The notes under the pieces were generated by a model that saw only the letters and a program-made list of their open reading frames with translations, had not been told where the DNA came from and searched no databases. A DNA stretch of 64,000 nucleotides, taken from Reyranella sp. CPCC 100927 (GTDB taxonomy: Bacteria > Pseudomonadota > Alphaproteobacteria > Reyranellales > Reyranellaceae). The stretch lies in contig NZ_VOHA01000008.1 of assembly GCF_007859315.1 (NCBI RefSeq), forward strand, positions 186,001 to 250,000. The letters are read 5' to 3'. The translations under genes and the position numbers were made by a program. Below, piece by piece: positions 16,762 through 26,059 of this stretch (positions within the stretch are counted from its first letter, which is position 1; each line of letters starts with the position of its first letter).

Positions 16762-17253
16762 TCAGTATTCCGTGGTCTCGTCTTCGAGCTTCTTGCGCCT
16801 GGTCACGTTGAAGCGGCCGTCATAGATCGGCGCCTGGCGTGTCGAGGGCCCCATGTACTGGACATAGAGGATCGTGCCGCCGGTGTCGGTGACCAGGTCA
16901 TGCTCGAAATGCGGGTCGGGATGGAAGATCATGGTTCCCTTCCCGTAGGTCTTGCCGCCGATCCTGAATTCGCCGTCGAGCACGTACCAGATCTGCGCAA
17001 AGTAGTGGCTGTGCACCGGATGGCTGGAACCGGGTTCGTAGTGCACCAGGCCGGCATTGGGCACCGTGGGGTCATCCGCGGTCGGGTGGAAGAGCATCTT
17101 GCTCGTCTGGCCTTCGTAGCGCAGCAGCGTCCAATCGTGGTCGTCGGGGTGTTCGACCCGCATTGCCTGGTGCGCTGCCGTCAGCGGCGCGCCCTTCTCG
17201 GCCGAAACGGTCTCGTTCGTGATCGGATCGATCCGTGTGGACTGTGTCGACAT
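16762..17253 (-). CDS. Cupin domain-containing protein
   Basis: 163 residues, one cupin barrel. Motif 1 is in VHYEPGSSHPVHSHYFAQIW (His-x-His ligands) near residue 75, and motif 2 in FHPDPHFEHDLVTDTG near 110. The region before it (DDHDWTLLRYEG, SKMLFHPTADDPTVPNAG) resembles ChrR-like or anti-sigma-like cupins but lacks a zinc anti-sigma domain. It may be a metal-dependent dioxygenase or isomerase. It lies in the same direction as the epoxide hydrolase, separated by a palindromic repeat. Confidence 0.88.
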   Translation of the reverse strand: MSTQSTRIDPITNETVSAEKGAPLTAAHQAMRVEHPDDHDWTLLRYEGQTSKMLFHPTADDPTVPNAGLVHYEPGSSHPVHSHYFAQIWYVLDGEFRIGGKTYGKGTMIFHPDPHFEHDLVTDTGGTILYVQYMGPSTRQAPIYDGRFNVTRRKKLEDETTEY

Positions 17254-17339
17254 GGAACCTCCCTGTGATGTCCAAAGCTACGGCATCGCCGTTCGCGCCG
17301 CCACCTCCCCCATTGGGTACTGTCGGATTCACACAATCT

Positions 17340-17418
17340 TTCCTGGGAGCGCGGGCGTCTCGCCCGCATTGCGATCGACACATGACATGAGCGGGCGGGA
17401 CGCCCGCGCTCCCAGGAA
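17340..17418. repeat. GC-rich palindromic repeat (GGGAGCGCGGGCG family)
   Basis: TTCCTGGGAGCGCGGGCGTC and GACGCCCGCGCTCCCAGGAA are exact reverse complements of 20 bases around a 40-base centre. This is the clearest copy of the family. Confidence 0.8.
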
Positions 17419-17433
17419 CGCGACAGGCGGGAC

Positions 17434-18684
17434 TCAATCGTTGGCGGCGCCGAAGCGCATCGGGCGGACGAAGTCACGGATGTCATCGACCCAGCGGTCG
17501 GGTTCCTCCAGCGCCGCAAAATGGCCACCGGACGGCATCCTCGTATAGCGGCGCAGGTTGAAAGCGCGTTCGACCCAGGCCCGCGGCGGGGGTGGCGACA
17601 GGTCGGCCGGGAACGCGGCAAAAGCGGTCGGCACCTCGACACGGCGGCCGGCCGGCAGTGCCAGCGATTTCTCCTCGATCACGCCGCGGTAGAGCCACGT
17701 CGCCGTGCCCGCGGTACCTGTGAACCAGTAGACCATGATGTTGTCGAGCAGGCGGTCCATGGTGAAGCGTGTGTTCGGATCGCCGTGGCAGTCGCTCCAG
17801 CCGTGGAACTTCTCGACGATCCAGGCCGCCAGCCCGACCGGCGAATCGGCGAGGCTGACCCCCAGGGTCTGCGGCTTGGTGGACTGGATGCGCTGGTAGG
17901 CGGTCTTCTGGCCGCGCTCGGCGCGGGCGGCGGCAAGCCATTGCTTTTCTTCGTCGGCGAGGTCCGCCGTGCGTTCATCGATGCCCGGACGCAAGGCCAT
18001 CATGTTGAGATGCAGCGCGCGGCAGCCGGTCTCGACGTCGCCCTCGCCCTTGGCGGCAGGATGATCGAACGCCAGCCACGCCGATACCGTGCTGCCCCAG
18101 TCGCCGCCCTGTGCGATGTACGGCCGCTGATAGTTCAGCGCCTCGACCATCAGCCGCTGCCACAGGCCGGCGATCGCGCGCGGACCGATCGGTCCCACCG
18201 TACCATCGGCGCGCACTGGCGGGCCCGACCAGCCGTAGCCCGGCAACGACGGCACGACGACGTCGAAGGCATCGAGTGCGTCGCCGCCGTGGCGTTCCGG
18301 ATGGGCGAGCGTGTCGATGACATGCAGGAACTCGACGACCGAGCCGGGCCAGCCATGCGTCACCAGCAGCGGCACCGGGGGCGGCGCACCCCGCACGATG
18401 GTGCCGGGCTCACGGATGAAGTGCAGACGCTGCGGCCCGATATCGACGAGATAGTTGGGAAAGCCGTTGAGTTCGTCCTCGAACCGCCGCCAATCGTAGG
18501 CATAGCGCCAGTGATCGACCAGCTCGCGCAGGAACGCAGGGTCGGTCCCGTAGTCCCAGGCCGCGTTGTCGATGGCGACCGGCCGCTTCCAGCGCCGCAG
18601 CCGCTCGTCGAGATCGTCGAGCTGCTGGTCGGGAACGACGATGCGGAACGGTTCGGGCGTTTCGTAGCGGGTACTCTCGGACAT
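17434..18684 (-). CDS. Epoxide hydrolase family protein
   Basis: 416 residues. An N-terminal EHN domain (PFRIVVPDQQLDDLDERLRR, DWRRFEDELNGFPNYLVDI) precedes an alpha/beta hydrolase core. The oxyanion motif is LLVTHGWPGSVVEF near 110. The nucleophile Asp sits in YIAQGGDWGSTVSAW near 190, and the terminal His in PSGGHFAALEEPDRW near 395. These are the microsomal-type epoxide hydrolase landmarks. It could act on an epoxide or act as a hydrolase on other ring intermediates. It runs ahead of the cupin gene in the same direction. Confidence 0.92.
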   Translation of the reverse strand: MSESTRYETPEPFRIVVPDQQLDDLDERLRRWKRPVAIDNAAWDYGTDPAFLRELVDHWRYAYDWRRFEDELNGFPNYLVDIGPQRLHFIREPGTIVRGAPPPVPLLVTHGWPGSVVEFLHVIDTLAHPERHGGDALDAFDVVVPSLPGYGWSGPPVRADGTVGPIGPRAIAGLWQRLMVEALNYQRPYIAQGGDWGSTVSAWLAFDHPAAKGEGDVETGCRALHLNMMALRPGIDERTADLADEEKQWLAAARAERGQKTAYQRIQSTKPQTLGVSLADSPVGLAAWIVEKFHGWSDCHGDPNTRFTMDRLLDNIMVYWFTGTAGTATWLYRGVIEEKSLALPAGRRVEVPTAFAAFPADLSPPPPRAWVERAFNLRRYTRMPSGGHFAALEEPDRWVDDIRDFVRPMRFGAAND

Positions 18685-18768
18685 GCCTGGCGATCTACTC
18701 GGAAAGGGCGCTCACATTGCCTTCCCGGCGGGTCAAAGAGCAAGATCGGCTGCCGTGACGGCAAAAGA

Positions 18769-19268
18769 CCTCACCACAGAGTTCCCCACCGGCTACGCCG
18801 ACCACAAGGACCTGAAACGGGTAGAAGGCGGGTTGCGAGCGAAGCGAGCCCCTGGGAGCGCGGGCGTCCCGCCCGCTCATGCTTCGGCGCTGCGCGCAAA
18901 GGCGAAAGCTACGCTTTCACCGGAGATGCGGGCGAGACGCCCGCGCTCCCAGGAATGATCGTCCTGGCTCCGAGACTGTTGTTTCTTGTTAGCGGCGCGC
19001 TCCCAGCGAAGATGTACCGTTTCCTTTCAGAGCACAGAGGCACATAGAGGTAAGGCAATGGCGCGCATTTGGCACGCGAAGACGATTTCTCTGTGTCTCT
19101 CCGTGCTGAAAGGAAACTGGCCAAGGCGGCTCGATCACACGCTGGGGTGCGCGACTCCGTCGCGCGTCTTCGTCTGGATCGACATATGACGCGCCACAGA
19201 GTGGCGCACCCCCAGCGTCTGTCCGCACGATCGTACGCAATTTCGACCTTGTGGTCGGCGTAGCCGAT
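18769..19268. repeat. Composite interspersed repeat, copy A
   Basis: The gene-free 18685-19286 stretch is a mosaic. It holds CACCACAGAGTTCCCCACC with GGCTACGCCGACCACAAGG, a GGGAGCGCGGGCG palindrome at 18852-18955, CACAGAG/CTCTGTG pairs, and AAAGGAAACTGGCCAAGG followed by GGCTCGATCACACGCTGGG. After these come CTTCGTCTGGATCGACAT and a GACCTTGTGGTCGGCGTAGC end. The latter half matches copies at 25704, 35140 and 44251. No open gene is visible in it. Confidence 0.75.
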
Positions 19269-19286
19269 GGGGAGCTCTGCGAGCTC

Positions 19287-19925
19287 TCAGGTCGCGATCG
19301 TGCGCTTCACGTGTTCGATGAGTTCGGCTGCCACGGCGGCGATGTCGACATCGTCGGGGGCCAGCAGCCACTGGGCGCGGGCGCCGCGCAGGGCGGCCAG
19401 CAGCAGGGTCGCCTCGGTCGTGGGGTCGATATCGGAACGGATGTCGCCCGCCGCCATGCCGATGCGGATCTGCTTCTCGAGCCCCTCGATGGCCAGGCGG
19501 TTGGTCTTGCGCACGACGCCGCGGAACTCCGACTGCTGCGTCAGGGCTTCCTTCTGAATGAGGTAGAGCGCCCGCGCCGCCGCGACATCAACGCTGACAT
19601 TCAGGTAGACCGCGATGTCGGCCAGCAACCGCGGCAGGCCGTCCGCCGGCGGGTTCGTGGCCCGCAGGCGGGCGCGGAAGCGGCGCTGGATCTCGTCGAC
19701 GACGGCGCGGACCAGCCCCTCCTTGGTCTTGTAGTGATGCGCGGTAAGCCCGCGACTGTAACCGGCTGTTTCGCCGACATCGCCCAAGGTCGTGCCCTTG
19801 ATGCCACGCTCGGCGATCAGCCGGATCGCGGCGTCCAGCAGGCGCCGTTCGGCGGCCTCGCGGCGATCGGCCTGCCGTCTGCGTTGTTGCGGCGCCGGAG
19901 CCTCACCCGGCCGACCTGTTGCCAT
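19287..19925 (-). CDS. TetR/AcrR family transcriptional regulator
   Basis: 212 residues from MATGRPGEAPAPQQRRR; an in-frame GTG six codons earlier is possible, but AGGGTAG favours the ATG. HTH residues lie in KGTTLGDVGETAGYSRGLTA followed by HHYKTKEGLVRAV. The C-terminal domain is a ligand-binding helical bundle. It closely resembles the regulator at 30333 (shared GYSRGL-AH and LV-AV pattern). It is divergent from the peptide ABC operon and likely controls it through the palindrome at 20043. Confidence 0.92.
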   Translation of the reverse strand: MATGRPGEAPAPQQRRRQADRREAAERRLLDAAIRLIAERGIKGTTLGDVGETAGYSRGLTAHHYKTKEGLVRAVVDEIQRRFRARLRATNPPADGLPRLLADIAVYLNVSVDVAAARALYLIQKEALTQQSEFRGVVRKTNRLAIEGLEKQIRIGMAAGDIRSDIDPTTEATLLLAALRGARAQWLLAPDDVDIAAVAAELIEHVKRTIAT

Positions 19926-20042
19926 CGACTTTCTACCCTGCACCTGTCATGCGGCCGAGCGGCAAGAAGTATGGCCTTGCCGCCGGTGCCACAACCGATT
20001 TCGGCCCGTTTTCCCGGCGTCCAGAAGCTTACCAGAAAATGC

Positions 20043-20060
20043 TTGCTTCTCGATAAGCAA
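20043..20060. promoter_or_regulatory. Probable TetR operator between regulator and ABC operon
   Basis: TTGCTTCTCGATAAGCAA pairs at 8 of 9 positions as an inverted repeat. It lies in the 309-base divergent gap. The right half GATAAGCAA is repeated exactly in the promoter region at 30248-30256 next to the paralogous TetR. Confidence 0.5.
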
Positions 20061-20234
20061 ATTAATAATAGTGCCTGCAAGCGGTCCGGAAAGGTCCCAG
20101 GCGGAGGAAACACAGATCACGCGTCACGGCGCGCACAGCCGTTCAGCATTCGATCGTGTCTCGCAACGCAACGGCTTCGGTCCGCCGCGGCGATGTTCGC
20201 GGCCGGCACCAGCCACAACAGGAGGAACGTCAGC

Positions 20235-21785
20235 ATGATCCGGTTGAGCACCAGAGCGCGTTCGCGTCAGATGCTATCGGGAGTCGTCGCGGCCCTCCTG
20301 CTGGGCAGCACGGCGTTTTCCGCCGGGGCAGTGGAACCCAAGCGCGGCGGCACCTTGACCGTGGGCCTGGCGCAGGACCCGCCGATCGTCGACCCGATCC
20401 GCACCGGCAGCTTCACCGAGCGGCAGTTCGCCACGCCGGTCTACGAGACGCTGTTCGACATCGACGCCAAGGGCCAGCCGGTGCCGTTCCTGGCCGAGAG
20501 CTTCACCGTGTCGGAGGATGCCAAGACCTACCGCGTGAAGCTGCGGCCCGGGATCAAGTTCCATGACGGCACGCCGCTGGATGCCGCAGCGGTGCTGGCC
20601 AATCTCGACCGCACGCGCAATCCGGCCAACGGCTGCCGCTGCCTGTCGTTCGTGCAGGAGATCGAGGCGGTCACCGTGATCGATCCGCTGACGGTCGAGT
20701 TCAAGCTGAAGACCGCCAACGCCGCCTTCCCCACCATCCTCGCCGACGCGCCAGGTGTCATGGTGTCGCCCACGGCCTTCAAGGCCGATCCCACCGGCAT
20801 CGGCACCAAGCCGGTCGGCACCGGGCCCTTCAAGTTCGTCGAATGGGTGCGCGGCAGCCGCTATGTCGTGAACCGCAACCCCGACTACTGGCGCCCGGGC
20901 CGCCCCTATCTCGACCAGATCGTCTTCCGCGGCATCCAGAATACCGAAACCCTGGAGGCGGCGTTCCTGTCGGGCCAGACCGACATCATCATCCAGCCCT
21001 CGCAGCGCTTCGCGTCGCAGATGAAGAAGAACGCCAAGTACATCGTGCTGCAGCCCGGCGGCTTCGGCTACGACGGCGTCTACATGAACCTGACCGAAGC
21101 GCCGTTCGACGATCAGCGCATCCGCCAGGCCGTCGCGCAGGCGATGGACCGCGAACTGCTGCGCAAGACCCTGGCGTATGGCGTCCCCACGCTCGCCGAG
21201 AGTCCGTACGGGCCGGGCATGACCGTGCACCAGCCGGTGCCGACCTATCCCAAGTACGATCTCGCCAAGGCCAAGGCGCTGGTCGCCGCCTACGGCAAGC
21301 CGGTCAGCTTCACGCTGCAGTTCAACAACTCGCCCGGCGGCCAGCGGCTGGCGCAGTCGCTGCAGGAGATGTGGGGCCTGGCCGGCATGAAGGTGGAGCT
21401 GCAGCCGGTCGACCAGAACCGCATTGTGCAGAACATGTCGTCCAAGCAGTTCGTGGCCTCGCTGTATCGTTTCACAGGCCGCGCCGATCCGCACATCAAC
21501 ACCTACCCGTTCTTCCATTCCAAGTTCGCCGACGTCACGCCGTCGTCGAACTACGGCCACTACAAGAATCCCAAGGTCGACGAGCTGCTGGAACAGGGCG
21601 TCGCCACGCTCGATCCGGCCAAGCGCAAGGCCATCTACGGCGAGCTGGCCAAGGTGCTGGCGCAGGACCTGCCCTACGCCTACCTGTTCTACGTCGCCGA
21701 CAACATCGTGATCACCCGCAAGGTGAAGGGCCTGCCGGCGGTACCGGACGGCCTCGTGCGCTTCGCCGACATGTGGCTCGAGTAG
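20235..21785 (+). CDS. ABC transporter substrate-binding protein, peptide/nickel family
   Basis: 516 residues, SBP_bac_5 type. Signal peptide MIRLSTRARSRQMLSGVVAA... with cleavage after AGA near residue 32. Mature protein: PKRGGTLTVGLAQDPPIVDP, the family signature with KFHDGTPLDAAAVLANLDRT, and GTGPFKFVEWVRGSRYVVNR. GGAGG sits eight bases before the ATG. It is the receptor of the five-gene importer that follows. The ligand may be a peptide, opine or sugar and cannot be told. Confidence 0.93.
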   Translation: MIRLSTRARSRQMLSGVVAALLLGSTAFSAGAVEPKRGGTLTVGLAQDPPIVDPIRTGSFTERQFATPVYETLFDIDAKGQPVPFLAESFTVSEDAKTYRVKLRPGIKFHDGTPLDAAAVLANLDRTRNPANGCRCLSFVQEIEAVTVIDPLTVEFKLKTANAAFPTILADAPGVMVSPTAFKADPTGIGTKPVGTGPFKFVEWVRGSRYVVNRNPDYWRPGRPYLDQIVFRGIQNTETLEAAFLSGQTDIIIQPSQRFASQMKKNAKYIVLQPGGFGYDGVYMNLTEAPFDDQRIRQAVAQAMDRELLRKTLAYGVPTLAESPYGPGMTVHQPVPTYPKYDLAKAKALVAAYGKPVSFTLQFNNSPGGQRLAQSLQEMWGLAGMKVELQPVDQNRIVQNMSSKQFVASLYRFTGRADPHINTYPFFHSKFADVTPSSNYGHYKNPKVDELLEQGVATLDPAKRKAIYGELAKVLAQDLPYAYLFYVADNIVITRKVKGLPAVPDGLVRFADMWLE

Positions 21786-21798
21786 GGTGATGGCCTCT

Positions 21799-21878
21799 CC
21801 TGGGAGCGCGGGCGTCCCGCCCGCTTTCTTGCCCTATCGACGCCTGCAGATGCGGGCGGGACGCCCGCGCTCCCAGGG
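21799..21878. repeat. GC-rich palindromic repeat inside the ABC operon
   Basis: CCTGGGAGCGCGGGCGTCCC and GGGACGCCCGCGCTCCCAGG are perfect 20-base reverse complements around 40 bases. It sits between the receptor gene and the first permease gene. A hairpin here could lower downstream expression relative to the receptor. Confidence 0.75.
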
Positions 21879-21887
21879 CTCTCGGCG

Positions 21888-22844
21888 ATGACCCTTCGTC
21901 GCTGGCTGTGGAGCATCGCGGGTGTCGTCGGCACGCTGCTGGCGGTGTCGGTGATCAGCTTCCTGCTGGTCGCGCTGCTGCCGGGCGACGTGGCGGTGCT
22001 GATCCTGGCCGACTCGGCCACGCCCGAGCGTGTCGCCGCGCTGCGCGAACAGATGGGCCTCGATCAGCCGCTGCACATCCGTTACCTGCAATGGCTGGGC
22101 AACGTGCTGTCGGGTGACCTCGGGCGCGCGATCCATTCCGGCGAAGCGACGCTCGATGTGATCCTCTCGCGCCTGCCGGTGACGCTCGAACTGATCGTGC
22201 TGACCCAGATCGTGGCGCTGGGCGTCGCGATGCCGTTCGGCATCTGGAGCGCCTATCGGCGCGGCAGCAGCATCGACACCGCCACGCTGGTCGGTTGCCT
22301 CGCCCTGCTGTCGACGCCGGCCTTCGTCGTCGGCTTGTTCCTGATCTACATCTTCGCGCTCAATCTGCAGTGGCTGCCGGCCACCGGCTTCGTGCCGCTG
22401 CGCGAGGGCATCGGCGCCAACCTGCAGAGCTTCGTGCTGCCGGTGGTGTCGCTGGCGCTGATCGAGGTGCCGGTCTATCTGCGCCTGCTGCGCAGCGAGA
22501 TGATCGGCACCCTGCAGCAGAACTTCATCGCGCTGGCGCGCGGCATGGGCCTGCCGACCTGGCGCATCCTCTTGGAGAACGCGCTGCGGCCCTCGTCGCT
22601 GAACCTGATCACGGTGGTCGGCATCAACATGGGCCGGCTGATGGGCGGCGCCATCATCATCGAGCAGATGTTCGCCCTGCCCGGCGTCGGCCAGCTGCTG
22701 GTGGAGTCGATCTACCAGCAGGAATACCTGATGACGCAGGGCATCGTGCTGTTCGTCGCCACGATGTTCATCGTCATCAACCTGCTGACCGACGTGGTCT
22801 ACGCCCTGGTCGATCCCCGCCTGCAGCGCGACGGCGGACACTGA
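21888..22844 (+). CDS. ABC transporter permease (DppB-like)
   Basis: 318 residues with six membrane spans; the first is VVGTLLAVSVISFLLVALL. LREQMGLDQPLHIRYLQWL and GDLGRAIHSG are typical of DppB/OppB. The EAA loop is in IALARGMGLPTWRILLENAL near 220. It pairs with the next gene, which follows after one base. It forms half of the inner-membrane channel of the importer. Confidence 0.93.
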   Translation: MTLRRWLWSIAGVVGTLLAVSVISFLLVALLPGDVAVLILADSATPERVAALREQMGLDQPLHIRYLQWLGNVLSGDLGRAIHSGEATLDVILSRLPVTLELIVLTQIVALGVAMPFGIWSAYRRGSSIDTATLVGCLALLSTPAFVVGLFLIYIFALNLQWLPATGFVPLREGIGANLQSFVLPVVSLALIEVPVYLRLLRSEMIGTLQQNFIALARGMGLPTWRILLENALRPSSLNLITVVGINMGRLMGGAIIIEQMFALPGVGQLLVESIYQQEYLMTQGIVLFVATMFIVINLLTDVVYALVDPRLQRDGGH

Positions 22845-22845
22845 C

Positions 22846-23661
22846 ATGCGCCGCTATCCGCTGTCCGTCGTGTTGTCCGCGGCCTGGCTCGCGCTGGTGG
22901 CGCTGGCAACGCTGCTGGCCGCCTGGCTGCCGATGCAGGATCCCACCAAGCAAAGCCTGCTCAACATGCTGGCACCGCCCGGCCTGGAACGCTGGTTCGG
23001 CGCCGACTCACTGGGCCGCGACGTCTTCTCGCGCACCATCCACGGCTTTCGCATCTCCTTCGCCGTCAGCTTCGGCGCCGCGGCGGTGGGCCTGGTGTTC
23101 GGCGGCGCGCTCGGCATCTGCGCCGGCTATTTCCGCGGCTGGAGCGAACGCGTGATCCTGGTCGGGGTCAACATCCTGCTGGCCTTCCCGCCGCTGGTGC
23201 TGATCATCGCCATGGTCGCCTACCCCGGCGAGGCGTTGCTGAAGGTCGTCATCGCGCTCGGCATCGTCTACATCCCGACCGTCACGCGCGTTGCCCGCGC
23301 CAATACGCTGCTGTTCAGCGAGAAGGACTTCGTGACGGCAGCCCGCGCCGCCGGCATGAGCGACGCGCGGCTGATCGTGCGCGAGCTGCTGCCCAATCTC
23401 GTGCCGGTGCTGCTGACCTATTTCCTGCTGCTGGTCGCGGTGGGCGTGCTGGCCGAGGCGGGACTGAGCTACCTGGGTCTCAGCGTGCCGCCGCCGACAC
23501 CGACCCTGGGCCAGATGATGGCATCGGAACAGGCCAATGCGCTGGAAGCGCCGCACGCGATCTTCTTTCCGGCCGGCATGCTGTTCCTGACGATCTTCGC
23601 GCTGAACCTGATCGGCGAGGAAATCCAGCGCCGGATCGACGACAGGGCGGGCACCGCATGA
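22846..23661 (+). CDS. ABC transporter permease (DppC-like)
   Basis: 271 residues. N-terminal span then LERWFGADSLGRDVFSRTIHG, the DppC/OppC signature, and the EAA loop FVTAARAAGMSDARLIVREL near 165. Ends with SYLGLSVPPPTPTLGQMM and a last span. Its stop overlaps the next start by four bases, confirming operon structure. Confidence 0.93.
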   Translation: MRRYPLSVVLSAAWLALVALATLLAAWLPMQDPTKQSLLNMLAPPGLERWFGADSLGRDVFSRTIHGFRISFAVSFGAAAVGLVFGGALGICAGYFRGWSERVILVGVNILLAFPPLVLIIAMVAYPGEALLKVVIALGIVYIPTVTRVARANTLLFSEKDFVTAARAAGMSDARLIVRELLPNLVPVLLTYFLLLVAVGVLAEAGLSYLGLSVPPPTPTLGQMMASEQANALEAPHAIFFPAGMLFLTIFALNLIGEEIQRRIDDRAGTA

Positions 23662-24638
23662 CGACGCCGCTGCTCGAGGTCGACGACCTGCAGACACACT
23701 TCCACCTGCCGCACGGCACCTTGCGCGCGGTGGACGGCGTGTCGTTCACGCTCGATGCCGGCCGCACGCTGGGCATCGTGGGCGAGTCGGGTTCGGGCAA
23801 GTCGGTGCTGGCGCGCAGCATCATCGGGCTGCTGCCGATGGCGCAGGCGCGCCGGGCCGGCGGCCGCGTGCTGTTCGCCGGCCGCGACCTGCGGCAGCTG
23901 TCCGAGTCCCAGATGCGCCAGGTGCGCGGGCGGCAGATCGCGATGATTTTCCAGGACCCGCTGACGTCGCTCAATCCTGTGATGACGGTGGGCCGCCAGA
24001 TCGTGCAGGTCCTGCGCCAGCACACCGACCTGTCGACGGCCGCGGCCAAGACCCGCGCCGTCGAGCTGCTGAACGAGGTCGGCATTCCCGATCCCAAGCA
24101 GCGCGCCGGCGAATATGCCCACCGCATGTCGGGCGGCATGCGGCAGCGGATCGTGATCGCCATTGCGCTGGCCTGCAATCCGCGCCTGCTGATCGCCGAC
24201 GAACCGACGACGGCGCTGGATGTGACGGTGCAGGCGCAGATCCTCGACCTGCTGCGCCGCCTGCAGGACAGGCACGCCATGGCGCTGATCCTGATCACGC
24301 ACAACCTGGGTGTGGTGGCCGAGATGTGTGACGACGTCGCCGTCATGTATGCCGGCCGCATCGTCGAACAGGCGCCGGTCGGCGACATCCTCGAGCGGCC
24401 GCGCATGCGCTACACCCACGCGCTGCTGCAGTCGGTGCCGGACATCGACACCCCCAGCCACGCGCGCCTGCCGGTGATTCCGGGCCAGCCGCCCAACCTG
24501 ATCGCGCCACCGGTCGGCTGCCGCTTCGCGCCGCGCTGCGGCTTCCGCCAGGACCGTTGCGAGGGCGAGGTGCCGCCGCAGCGCGAGGCCGGCGCGCATC
24601 ACCGCTTCGCCTGCTTCAATCCGGCGCCGGAGCACTGA
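23658..24638 (+). CDS. ABC transporter ATP-binding protein (DppD-like)
   Basis: 326 residues. Walker A GIVGESGSGKSVLARS near residue 36, Q-loop IFQDPLTSLNP, signature HRMSGGMRQRIVIAIALA near 155 and Walker B RLLIADEPTTALDVT. The C-terminal oligopeptide extension contains the PPVGCRFAPRC-x-C cysteine pattern (CRFAPRCGFRQDRC) of Opp/Dpp ATPases. It works with the next gene as a heterodimer. Confidence 0.94.
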   Translation: MTTPLLEVDDLQTHFHLPHGTLRAVDGVSFTLDAGRTLGIVGESGSGKSVLARSIIGLLPMAQARRAGGRVLFAGRDLRQLSESQMRQVRGRQIAMIFQDPLTSLNPVMTVGRQIVQVLRQHTDLSTAAAKTRAVELLNEVGIPDPKQRAGEYAHRMSGGMRQRIVIAIALACNPRLLIADEPTTALDVTVQAQILDLLRRLQDRHAMALILITHNLGVVAEMCDDVAVMYAGRIVEQAPVGDILERPRMRYTHALLQSVPDIDTPSHARLPVIPGQPPNLIAPPVGCRFAPRCGFRQDRCEGEVPPQREAGAHHRFACFNPAPEH

Positions 24639-24639
24639 C

Positions 24640-25662
24640 ATGGCCGGCAGCGGAACAGCCCACCTGCAGCGCGACGGCGCGCTGCTCTCGGCCCAGAACC
24701 TGGTCAGGACCTACAAGGCCAAGGGCGGCCGCCGCGTGCAGGCGCTGTCCGACGTCTCGCTCGACATCGTGGGCGGCGAGACGCTGGGTGTGGTGGGCGA
24801 ATCCGGTTCGGGCAAGTCGACCCTGGCGCGCGCGATCATGGCCCTGCCGGCACCCGACAGCGGCGCGGTGGCTTTCGACGGCGCCGACATGCTGGCGGCG
24901 CGCGGCGCTGCGCTGCGCAGCCTGCGCCACCGCATGCAGATGGTCTTCCAGGACCCGCTGTCATCGCTCAACCCGGCGCATCGCATTCTCGATATCGTCG
25001 CGATGCCGCTGCTGGTGGCCGGCCGCGGCACCGCCGCCGAGCGGCGGCAGATCGTGCTGGAAACGCTCGGCCGCGTCGGGCTCGACGGCGAGCAGATCGG
25101 CCATCGCCGGCCCTACGAACTCTCCGGCGGCCAGTGCCAGCGCGTCAGCATCGCCCGCGCCCTGGTGCTGCGGCCGCGCCTGCTGGTATGCGACGAGCCG
25201 GTCTCGGCGCTGGATGTCTCGGTGCAGGCGCAGGTGCTCAACCTGCTGGAGGATACCAAGGCGGCCTTCGCGCTCACGATGCTGTTCATCTCGCACGACC
25301 TGGGCGTCGTGAAGAGCATCAGCGATCGCGTCGCGGTGATGTACCTGGGCAAGCTGTGCGAGATCGCGCCGACGGATTCGCTCTACGCCGCGCCGCGCCA
25401 TCCCTACACCGCGACCCTGTTGGCCTCGGTGCCCTCGCTCAAGCCGCGCCGGCGCACGCAGCAGCCGCAGATGCCGCGCGGCGAGACACCCTCGCCGCTG
25501 GACGTGCCCTCGGGCTGCCGCTTCCGCACCCGCTGCCCCGCCGCCACCGACCGCTGCGCCCGCGAGGAACCGCAGATCCGCGCGATCGAGGGTACGCCAG
25601 GACATTTCGTGGCCTGCCACCACCCGGGGAGCGCGGACGTCTCGTCCGCATCGGCGCGCTGA
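24640..25662 (+). CDS. ABC transporter ATP-binding protein (DppF-like)
   Basis: 340 residues. Walker A GVVGESGSGKSTLARA near residue 51, Q-loop VFQDPLSSLNP, signature YELSGGQCQRVSIARALV, Walker B RLLVCDEPVSALDVS. The Opp-type C-terminal CRFRTRCPAATDRC is present. The final residues HHPGSADVSSASAR are encoded by one arm of the GGGAGCGCGGGCG repeat, so the natural end was replaced by repeat DNA. It is the last gene of the importer operon. Confidence 0.94.
   Translation: MAGSGTAHLQRDGALLSAQNLVRTYKAKGGRRVQALSDVSLDIVGGETLGVVGESGSGKSTLARAIMALPAPDSGAVAFDGADMLAARGAALRSLRHRMQMVFQDPLSSLNPAHRILDIVAMPLLVAGRGTAAERRQIVLETLGRVGLDGEQIGHRRPYELSGGQCQRVSIARALVLRPRLLVCDEPVSALDVSVQAQVLNLLEDTKAAFALTMLFISHDLGVVKSISDRVAVMYLGKLCEIAPTDSLYAAPRHPYTATLLASVPSLKPRRRTQQPQMPRGETPSPLDVPSGCRFRTRCPAATDRCAREEPQIRAIEGTPGHFVACHHPGSADVSSASAR
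25624..25650. repeat. Single arm of the GGGAGCGCGGGCG repeat within a coding end
   Basis: GGGGAGCGCGGACGTCTCGT is one repeat arm without a partner. It provides the last codons of the ABC ATPase gene. Confidence 0.6.
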
Positions 25663-25703
25663 AGTCTGTCCCGATCAGTCGGTGCGTGTTGAAACGAGAA
25701 AAG

Positions 25704-25997
25704 ATTCACCACAGAGGCACAGAGGACACAGAGAAAAACACAGAGGATAGCGAGGGCGTACGCTGGTCGTGCGCAACGACTGTTCTCTGTGTCCCTCTGT
25801 CATCTCTGTGCCTGAAAGGAAAGTGGCCAGGGCGGCTCGATCACACGCTGGGGGCGCGCCACTCTGTGGCGCGTCATGTGTCGATCCAGACGAAGACGCG
25901 CCACAGAGTGGCGCGCCCCCAGCGTCTGCCCACACCACCGTGCGCCGTTTCAGTCCTTGTGGTCGGCGTAGCCGGTGCGGAACTCTGTGGTCAATCT
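25704..25997. repeat. Composite interspersed repeat, copy B
   Basis: It starts with TTCACCACAGAGGCACAGAG and ends with TTGTGGTCGGCGTAGCCGG plus AACTCTGTGGTCAATC, so its termini are inverted. Inside are AAAGGAAAGTGGCCAGGG, GGCTCGATCACACGCTGGG, and a long palindrome made of GGCGCGCCACTCTGTGGCGC and GCGCCACAGAGTGGCGCGCC. This is the most complete copy. The 25663-26059 gap holds nothing else. Confidence 0.78.
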
Positions 25998-26059
25998 TTC
26001 CTGCCTCAACACGCGCTATTCCATCTCGTCGGCGCACCGACAGAGCCTGCGCTCCCGGG